Shown here piece after piece: positions 57,379 through 64,000 of a stretch of DNA of 64,000 nt (positions are counted from its first letter, which is position 1; each line of letters starts with the position of its first letter). The stretch is from Molossus alvarezi (lineage: Eukaryota > Chordata > Mammalia > Chiroptera > Molossidae). The position numbers were made by a program, and so were the translations under genes. The stretch lies in the NCBI GenBank assembly GCA_037176705.1, contig CM073895.1, positions 2,480,001 to 2,544,000 of the forward strand, read 5' to 3'. Below the pieces are notes generated by a model, which had not been told where the DNA came from, did no database searches, and saw only the letters and a program-made list of their open reading frames with translations.

Positions 57379-57642
57379 ACGTAGGTTGTAAAATCCATAT
57401 GCAGGGTCATTATTTTTGTTTTAAACCATCTGTTGTCTTTTAAAGAATGTTTTAAACACGGTGAGAGGATGCCTATATTTAGCCACGTGTCTACGGTTTC
57501 CAATGGGATTTCTCTTCCTTGCGAAGACTGAATTTATGTCTTTTGCCATTTTCTTTTGGCTCCAAAATTGGGGGGACATTTCTGGTAGTGCAGGTCTGTT
57601 GGCAACGAATTCACTCAGGTTTTGTCCTAAAACGTCTGGGTT

Positions 57643-57652
57643 TCACTTTCTT
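57643..57652. repeat. Left target-site duplication of nested SINE
   Basis: TCACTTTCTT, repeated at 57907-57916 directly after the SINE head. Confidence 0.7.
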
Positions 57653-57906
57653 ATTCTAATCCTCACCCGAGGACATTTTTCCATTTTTTTTTTTTTGTTC
57701 AGATAGAGTGGGAGGGAGAGAGAGGAAGAGAGAGAGAGAGAGAAACATCGACGTGAAAGGGACACATCGAGTGGCTGCCACCCGCACGACCCAACCAGGG
57801 CCGGGGACAAACCGCAACCGAGGTACATGCCTTTAGTGGGAACCGAACCCGGGTCTCTCTGGACCGCAGGCCGACACTCCAACCGCCGAGCCAAACCGGC
57901 CAGGGC
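57653..57906 (-). mobile_element. Bat Ves-like SINE, minus strand, nested in L1/HAL1
   Basis: On the minus strand it begins GCCCTGGCCGGTTTGGCTCG (head) and has a B-box-like GGTTCGGTTCCC, then CACGTCGATGTTTCTCTCTC. It ends with the A-rich tail and the TCCTCGGGTGAGGATTAGAAT extension. A 10-bp duplication (TCACTTTCTT) flanks it, and L1 sequence resumes on each side, so the SINE is younger than the L1/HAL1 copy. Confidence 0.9.
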
Positions 57907-57944
57907 TCACTTTCTTTTCTGAAGGATATTTTCACTGGAATGAA

Positions 57945-58160
57945 TATATATATATATATTTTTTTAATCCTCACCTGAGGACATGTTCCCATTGATCCTA
58001 GAAAGAGAGGAGAGAGAGAAACATTGATCAGTTGCCTTCCCATGTGTCCCAACAGGAGATTGAACCCAAAACCTGGTCATGTGCCCTGACCAGAAATTGA
58101 ACCCGCAACCTTTTGGTGTATGGGACAACACTCCAACCAACTGAGCCACCTGGCCAGGCT
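57945..58160 (-). mobile_element. Bat SINE, minus strand, diverged, nested in L1/HAL1
   Basis: Same organisation as its neighbour: head GCCTGGCCAGGTGGCTCAGT on the minus strand, B-box relic GGTTCAATTTCTGG, TGATCAATGTTTCTCTC body, TCCTCAGGTGAGGATTAAAA tail and an AT dinucleotide run at its tail (57946-57958). More diverged than the 57653-57906 copy. Confidence 0.88.
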
Positions 58161-58656
58161 GCAACGGACACCTTGACTGACAGTTTTGTTTCCTTGAAGA
58201 TGAGGTCCCATTCTCCTCGCTTTCAGTGTTCCTGATAATAAGTCCGCAGTTACCCTTATCTTTATTCTCTTCAGGTTTCTATCATTGGCTTTCGGCCGTT
58301 TGATTATTGATTGTGGTGGGCTGTGGCGTGATTGTACTTGTATTCATGCTGCTTTGAATTCACTGGGGCTCTTGGATCTGTGGGCCTGAGGGGTTTTTTT
58401 GTTTTTGTTTTTAACCACATTTGAAAGACTTTTGGCCATTATTTGTGAAACAAACAACTCCCTTCTTAACCCTTTCGTGCTGATCCCTGTGTAATCAATC
58501 ACGGACCTCTCAGGTGCCGAAAGAGAGAATGTGCAAGTGTGAGTCAGTTTACCACTAAACCTCGTGTTAACATCTCAGGAAACTGTGTGAATGTTTTCAT
58601 GTTTTCTTCTGCTTTTTTGTTGCTGATTATCATTCAATTTTCATTCTTTTACTGTA

Positions 58657-58668
58657 CACTTCATTTCC

Positions 58669-58670
<2 letters not shown>
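58657..58670. repeat. Left target-site duplication of the truncated SINE
   Basis: CACTTCATTTCCTT, identical to 58785-58798. Confidence 0.9.
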
Positions 58671-58704
<34 letters not shown>

Positions 58705-58784
58705 TATGTGCCCCTAGCAGGAACCGAACCCGGACTCTCTGGTCTGCAGGCTGACGCTCAACCGCTGAGCCAACTGGCCAGGGC
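58671..58784 (-). mobile_element. Short bat SINE fragment with (CA)n tail, minus strand
   Basis: On the minus strand the head GCCCTGGCCAGTTGGCTCAG and a B box-like GGTTCGGTTCCTG are followed directly by a (CA)n run (TG on +, 58671-58702). The usual CATCGATG body is missing. A perfect 14-bp target-site duplication bounds it, so the short form was inserted as such or contracted later. Confidence 0.88.
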
Positions 58785-58798
58785 CACTTCATTTCCTT
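58785..58798. repeat. Right target-site duplication of the truncated SINE
   Basis: CACTTCATTTCCTT, partner of 58657-58670. Confidence 0.9.
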
Positions 58799-58899
58799 AT
58801 TGATAAATTTTCATTTCATGGCCTTTTTGTTTCTAAGGTGTTTATTTATAGATTAAACAGTATTAGACATGTACTGTATGTAAGAAAAGTTAAAACAGG

Positions 58900-59030
58900 A
58901 ACCATCTGAGACTCTGCAACAGATTAATTCAATTTACGTTATTTCTGATGGGAAAAAAATGATTCGGTTTTCAGTCTTCCGGAATGAATTGAGTTCGAGA
59001 ACCAAGGTCCCTCTATATTGTATATTTTAG
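58900..59030. mobile_element. Unassigned interspersed-repeat-like segment
   Basis: Sequence such as GATTAATTCAATTTACGTTA and GATTCGGTTTTCAGTC followed by GAGTTCGAGAACCAAGG recalls a mammalian DNA-transposon-derived repeat, but I cannot name the family from memory. It lies inside the decayed L1/HAL1 territory. Confidence 0.3.
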
Positions 59031-59876
59031 TCTTTAAAACATTCGTTTAACTACATTTACTGTGCATTTCTCTTTGGCTTAGTTCATGGCTTCCTTTAAA
59101 TTCTTGGACATAGTTATAATAGTTGTTCTAAATGCCTCATCGGCTAATTCCGACATCTACGTCATTTCTGGGTCTGTTTCTATTGGCTGTTGTTTCTCCT
59201 CGTTATGGCCACATGTCTGGTGATGTCGTGAGTACTGGAGGCTGTCAACGTTAAGTTGTCAAGAGCCTGGATTTTGCTTTCCTTTTAAGAACGTTGAGTT
59301 TGGTACCAACGGTCATTTAACTTCCCAGAGGCCAGCCTGCCCTTTGCAAGGCTTCTTTCAAAGTCAGGTCAGGTGTGGAATGGCCTCCACCAGCGGCTCA
59401 GCTCAGCCCCACACCTGTGACATGGGTTTCTCTGGTCTCCACCAAATGCCCTGGTTGTCCACGAGGCCTCTTCATTTGGGGAGAGTGGGTGACATTCAAG
59501 TGTCCCATCCTTGCACGGATACTGGGAGCACACACTTCACCTCACAGAGTTCCCTGTGATTGTCCCTCACCCCGCTTCCTGGGACCCCCTCTATGTGTGC
59601 ACAGTGTAGCAGTTGACCAAACCCTGGGGTTGGCCCCAGGAGGATTTCTGAGGTTCCCGCTCTACTCCACTGCCTCCCCAGGACTCTGGCGACAAGCCCC
59701 AGTCCCCTCGGCCTCCTTGAGTCCCATATCTGTCCCTCGGCTCACCAAGTCCACCGTGCTGTGCCTGGTTCTGTCTCTCGGAAGAAAGCCAGGCAGTTGG
59801 GGTCTCACCTTTATCCCAGGAACCGTTGTCCTCTATGGCCTGTTGTCCAGTGTCTGGACCAGTTGTTTACTGTAGA

Positions 59877-60098
59877 TTTTTTTTTAAGATTTTTTAATTG
59901 ACTTTTTAGAGAGAGGGGAAGGGAGAGAGAGCTAGAAACATCTATTTGAGAGAGAAACATTGATTCGCTGCCTCCTGCACGCCCCCTACTAAAGATCAAG
60001 CCCACAACCTGGGCAGGTGCCCTGACCAGGAACCAAACTGGCGATCTCTCAGTCCATGAGACGACGCTCCATCCACCGAGCCACACCGGCCAGGGCGC
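59877..60098 (-). mobile_element. Bat Ves-like SINE, minus strand
   Basis: On the minus strand: head GCCCTGGCCGGTGTGGCTCG, B-box relic GGTTCCTGGTCAG, GAATCAATGTTTCTCTC body, then a T-rich region on + (59877-59910) as the A-tail. No clear target-site duplication. Separated from the L1/HAL1 remnant by unique sequence. Confidence 0.9.
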
Positions 60099-63000
60099 TT
60101 CTTGTAGTTTTCAGTCAGTTTTCTAGTTGGTTGTGGTAGGAACTGCTTCATCATGGCCGAAATGTCTGCAACGTTTTAAATTTGCCGTTGGAAGCAGATA
60201 CGTGCATTTAAGTTTTATTTTGTGTTACTTCTTGGGAAACCTGAAATAGTCCCTAGTTATTGTGACAGGGCCTGGGCTTCAGAGCCAGACAGACCTGGGT
60301 TCTCGTCCTGGTGGGGCCACTCACTAACCAGGCGGCAACAGGCAAACACTCCACCTGTTGGTGGAAGGAGGACAATGACCTTGACGTGTAAGAGTTCGAT
60401 ACGCTGCCGCGCGAGGCCAGGCACACGGTACGTCCTGACGAGGCGTAATGAGCATTTGCTGTTTGTGCTCCTGCCCCAGCCTCCTGCTCCGCAAGGTCAC
60501 CCTGGTGGCCAGAGAGCCAGCCAGCCCCCCCACCCCGGCCCCCTTGGGCATCTGCAGACCCCACCCGGCCTGGGCCTCCACCCACCCGGCACAGAGGAGC
60601 CTCTGTCCACAGGCCCACTCACAGGCCATGTCGTCTGAGGTCCATGAGGCCTTTCCCAGCTGCCCTCAGGCTGGACTGGACACCCGTGCGACCCTGCAGC
60701 GAGGGAGACCTCAGCCCAGTGCCAGGCTGGAGGAGAAAAGAAGGCTGTTGTGCCCCCGTCCTCCGCCCTGCACATTCCCGGCGCCCCCAGGAAGGGCGGG
60801 CAGCGGGCACTGAGCCCTGGCAGGGGAGACGGGCACCCCATGTAGCCTCACAAGTCTTCAGCCCTGGGCACCAGGGACGGTCAGGCCAAAGGTCTCCAGG
60901 GGGCCACTGACCTCACGGCACTGCCCTCTGGGCTGCGGCCCCAGCACCTGAGCAGACGTTGGAAAGACGACACCAGAACTGCAGGAGCGTGGACCGTCCC
61001 TGAGCCACGGGAAGGAACTCCTGCAGGTGAAAAGCGGTGGTTTCCTTACAGGAAAGCCTGGTGGCCTGGGATGGGGTGTCCCGCACCCCGTCCCTGCCGG
61101 GGACCCCACAGGGGAAGGCCCCTCACTTAGTGAGTGTCCGGGCAGGGCAGCATGTGGCTGACCCACATCTGACCGTAGGAAGTGACCATCAGCATGCAGG
61201 CTGGCCCGGGAGCCCAGTGATAGGACGGGGGTGACGCCCAAGGCTGTCACGGGAGAGGGGAGGACCCAGAGGCTGTGCAGTACCACTGTTGCCTCAGTTC
61301 CCAAGGCTGGAAACCCTTCCCGGTTGGTGGCCTGATTCCGGCCAACTGCTCAGCGAAGCCTTCGCGGGGCCTCCCTGGCGTCCTCGGGGACAGCTCACCC
61401 GGCCCTGCACGCTCGTGGCCCACGGGGGTGCGGGGGTTCCCAGAGACCTCCCCCGGCGGGTCAGCAAGCGAGAGCAGGGCCACAGGCCCGCCCGGGTCCC
61501 TCTCTCCCTGCCAGCACGATGACGCAACCTATTTCCAGCCACCCCGACCGGGACACCCCGCATGTCATGTGCACCCCCACCTACGGCACAGACAACAGAG
61601 GCCAGAGACTAAGCCACTCGCTCTGCGTCACCTGTCCCCAGCCACACACTGAGCTGCCTGGATATGGGGAGTTGGCCCCCGAAGCCCCAGTCTGGCGATA
61701 GAGCCAGACTCGTGGTGCTGGAGGGGCTATACAGGCTCTGGGTGCCGGGGAAGGAAGGGCAAAGGGATTGACCCTGCAGTGACCACGCAGGTTCTGAAAG
61801 AGGGAGCTAGGAACCCCAAGGCCACGCAGGTTCTGAGTGGGAGCTAGGAACCCCAGGCCTCAGTCTCCCCACAGGCCAAGGCACTCGGGGACACCCCCAG
61901 CGGCTTCCCTCCCGCAGGCCGGGCCTCGTGGTGCAGTACCCACAATGGCCTCTGGAGGGCAGCAGCTGCCCGCCTTTCCCAGGAGCTGCTGGGAAGGCGG
62001 GCCGACCCAGGCTGCCGCAGGACCCAGGCTCCACACTTAGGTGTCAGCCCCACACTCAACACACACGGATGGGATTGATGGCTTATCGGGCCCATCCTGG
62101 TGGCCATCCAGCCTGGCTTCTGCACTACCTGACAGACAGCTGGGCCCCAGCTGCAGGGCAGACACTGGGGCACTGAAGGGAAGAGGGACTGGCAGGCCAC
62201 AGGTGTGCCAGGTAAGGCTGCCCTTCAAACCACAACACCCTCAAAAATGTCAAGCCAGCCCTGCGAGCCTGGGGTACCCCCTTGCCTGGCACAGGGCAGC
62301 AAGCTCACCAGGCTGGCCACTGGGGAGGCAGGCACCGGGGGAAGGGCGTGCCTGCATCCAGGCTACACTGCCCTGTGGACTGGCGTGCCCTGAGCCCTGC
62401 CCACTGCACAAGGCTTGGGCTCAGCACAGGGACTGTGGTTGTCTGAAAGCTCACCCAACTGCACAGCCAGTGTGGGAGTCAAATGCAATCACTCAGAGTG
62501 ATGCATTGGGCAATGGCCTTTCCAGAGAAGGAAACCTGGAGACAGGTCAGAAGCAGGGGTGGAACACCCAGCACCTCTGGCACTGAGTCCCGGGATCTCA
62601 GGTCACGCCAGTGAGTCATCAGGCACTTGTTGAGCACCAGATGTAGACAGGGCCCTGGGCTCTGAACTGTGAGACGGATACATGTAAGAGCTGCAGCAGG
62701 AAGAGGCTGTATTAACAGAGGTATAGCATCCAGAAGGAAGGAGGTGAGTGCTCCCCCTCCACTTGTCCTGGCATGGTTCTGTTCTGATGACCACATTTTA
62801 AGGAGGATTTTGGCTCATTTTGAAGTGAACACACCAAGACGATGAGCAATCTGAATGTCGAGTCATATCAAGGATGACTAAAGAAAGTGATAACAGGGGA
62901 CAGTAATCATCTGTCCTGGAAGTATTCAAGCAGAGGCGGGCTATCGGCTTCCTCAGTCTGGGTGGGGCCAGGGTGTCTGTTTCAGCCACTCCACCCCGCC

Positions 63001-64000
63001 CTCTCTCCAGCTGCCAGAGGGTTCTTCCCACCAGACCTGACACTTTGTCCCTTTGCTTGGCTCCCCGAGCAGCTCCTTGGGGCTCTTAGGACAAAAGATA
63101 GACTCCCTGCCCCCAGCTGGCAGGGCCCTGTCAGTCTCCCCAACTCTCCCCCATCAGGCTTTATCTGGCCATGCTCACGCCCACCTCAGGGCCTTTACAT
63201 GTGCTGTGACCCTGCCTGAAACATTCCCTGTCCCGTCACCAACCTAACTCCTGCTCACGCTCCAGGTCTCAGGTTTAGTAGCCCTTCGAGGGGCAGGGCC
63301 GCTGACTCCCCCACCCCACCCCACACTCTGATCGCCTCGCAGGGCAGGTCCCTTTCTGCGGGATGCCCTTGGCTGCAGGGAGCTCCGTGAGGACCTGAAG
63401 GAGCAGGAGGCTTGCTGGAGCTGGACCTCGGGCCAGCTGGGGCCTCAGGGAGAAGAGGCGACAGTATCCGGCTCTCACCAGGTTGTGCTGCCCCTGACAA
63501 ACACCCACCGGGGTCCGGGGCTCTCCACACTGGTGCTCCGTTCCCTGTGCTTCTTGTTCTAAGCACTCGGGGGGCTTTCCCTGGGGGAAGGGGGTGAACT
63601 GCACAGGCTGAGTGTGGGCAAGTTGAGGCCCTGCCCTTGATGGAGGAGCCCACTGGGAGCCATGGGCCCTTCCTGAGCAGGGGCATGCCATGGGCACACT
63701 CCCCTGTGGCCACCTGGGCAGGTGTGGGGCTGGGAATTGGAGGTGGTGGGTGACAAGGAGGGCCCCTGCCTGGCACACTGGCAAGTGGGCCCAGGCTCAG
63801 GGTGGAAGCCAACCTGACCCAATCCCCAACCCCCTCTGCAGCACCAGGGGGCCCAATTCCCGAACCCCCAGTTGTGGGGTGTCAGAGCCTCTGTGCGAGG
63901 GACACCCCTGGACAAGCCCTGGAAAGGCCACGCTTGGAGTCCAGGCTCAGTCTGAGCAGGTTGCACCTTCCTTTCCAGGCCTGGGGATCCTGGCATAGAA
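60099..64000. other. Unique GC-rich intergenic sequence
   Basis: Nothing recognisable: no exon with homology I know, no tRNA or snRNA, no repeat beyond short low-complexity runs. Open frames are scattered on both strands and lack splice context or protein similarity. Confidence 0.6.

Larger units (their letters stand above)
57540..59330 (-). mobile_element. L1/HAL1 remnant (ORF1 region), antisense, broken by nested SINEs
   Basis: On the minus strand, 57577-57612 translates to EFVANRPALPEM, matching the C-terminal domain of L1-type ORF1p (FVxxRPAL). 58210-58260 translates to IRVTADLLSGTLKARRMGP, matching the ORF1p RxTADLSxETLxARR segment. Further pieces near 58350-58450 and 59040-59300 resemble the ORF1 middle and coiled-coil/upstream part. 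Frameshifts, stops and insertions show it is long dead. Bat SINEs interrupt it at 57653-57906, 57945-58160 and 58671-58784. L1 versus HAL1 (ORF1-only relative) cannot be decided by eye. The 58460-58950 stretch contains other unassigned sequence. Confidence 0.75.
51561..64000. other. Intergenic region downstream of PRDM16
   Basis: Holds three minisatellites (51718-54900), SINEs, a U2 pseudogene and an L1/HAL1 remnant. From about 60100 to 64000 the sequence is GC-rich and apparently unique, with no recognisable exon. In human the next gene is ARHGEF16; I looked for its coding sequence and found none in this window, so it probably starts beyond 64000. Confidence 0.7.

Noticed and set aside
60099..64000. 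ARHGEF16 or another downstream gene
   Set aside because: No coding similarity to ARHGEF16 could be recognised in any frame.

Overview
The window is GC-rich mammalian genomic DNA that carries the 3' two-thirds of the PRDM16 gene on the + strand, followed by intergenic sequence. Several tRNA-derived SINEs have the head, Pol III boxes and CATCGATG-type body of bat (Chiroptera) Ves-like elements, so the source is most likely a bat, perhaps a vespertilionid or relative. That assignment rests on recognising the repeats, not on a database search. All PRDM16 comparisons are to the human protein as I remember it. || Layout: 1-8267 is the end of intron 3 and opens with a CATC/ATCC tetranucleotide array. 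Fourteen coding exons follow, equivalent to human exons 4-17, between 8268 and the stop codon at 47342-47344. Every junction is GT-AG and the phases agree throughout. The exons total 3384 nt (1127 codons plus stop). With the about 146 upstream residues expected from human, this gives about 1273 residues against 1276 in human PRDM16, so the gene looks intact. A long 3' UTR runs from 47345 to about 51560 and ends after AATAAA at 51540. || The protein part contains the C-terminal portion of the PR/SET domain (exons 4-5), zinc fingers 1-7 (exons 6-9), a proline-rich and acidic middle with CtBP-type PFDLTT and PLDLS motifs (exon 9), zinc fingers 8-10 (exons 11-13), and an acidic C-terminal region (exons 15-17). 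PRDM16 is a nuclear transcriptional regulator of brown/beige fat, blood and neural stem cells, heart and craniofacial tissue. || The introns hold short tandem repeats and AT-rich islands with homeodomain, forkhead, nuclear-receptor and octamer-type sites. The most striking non-coding feature is in intron 8: a perfect DR1 (PPAR/RXR-type) element at 26763-26775, about 100 bp before a 55-bp tandem array with eight intact TGCTGAGTCAC sites (NF-E2/NRF2/AP-1 class). The 3' UTR has an 8-mer miR-133 site, a Pumilio site and a possible miR-27 site. || Downstream of the gene, 51.7-54.9 kb holds three successive but unrelated minisatellites that all carry a CAGGTG/CACCTG core. Beyond them lie bat SINEs, a U2 snRNA retropseudogene with an 18-bp target-site duplication, and an antisense L1/HAL1 ORF1 remnant broken by nested SINEs. 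I see no second protein-coding gene. The many long ORFs in GC-rich sequence on both strands are chance or repeat-driven.
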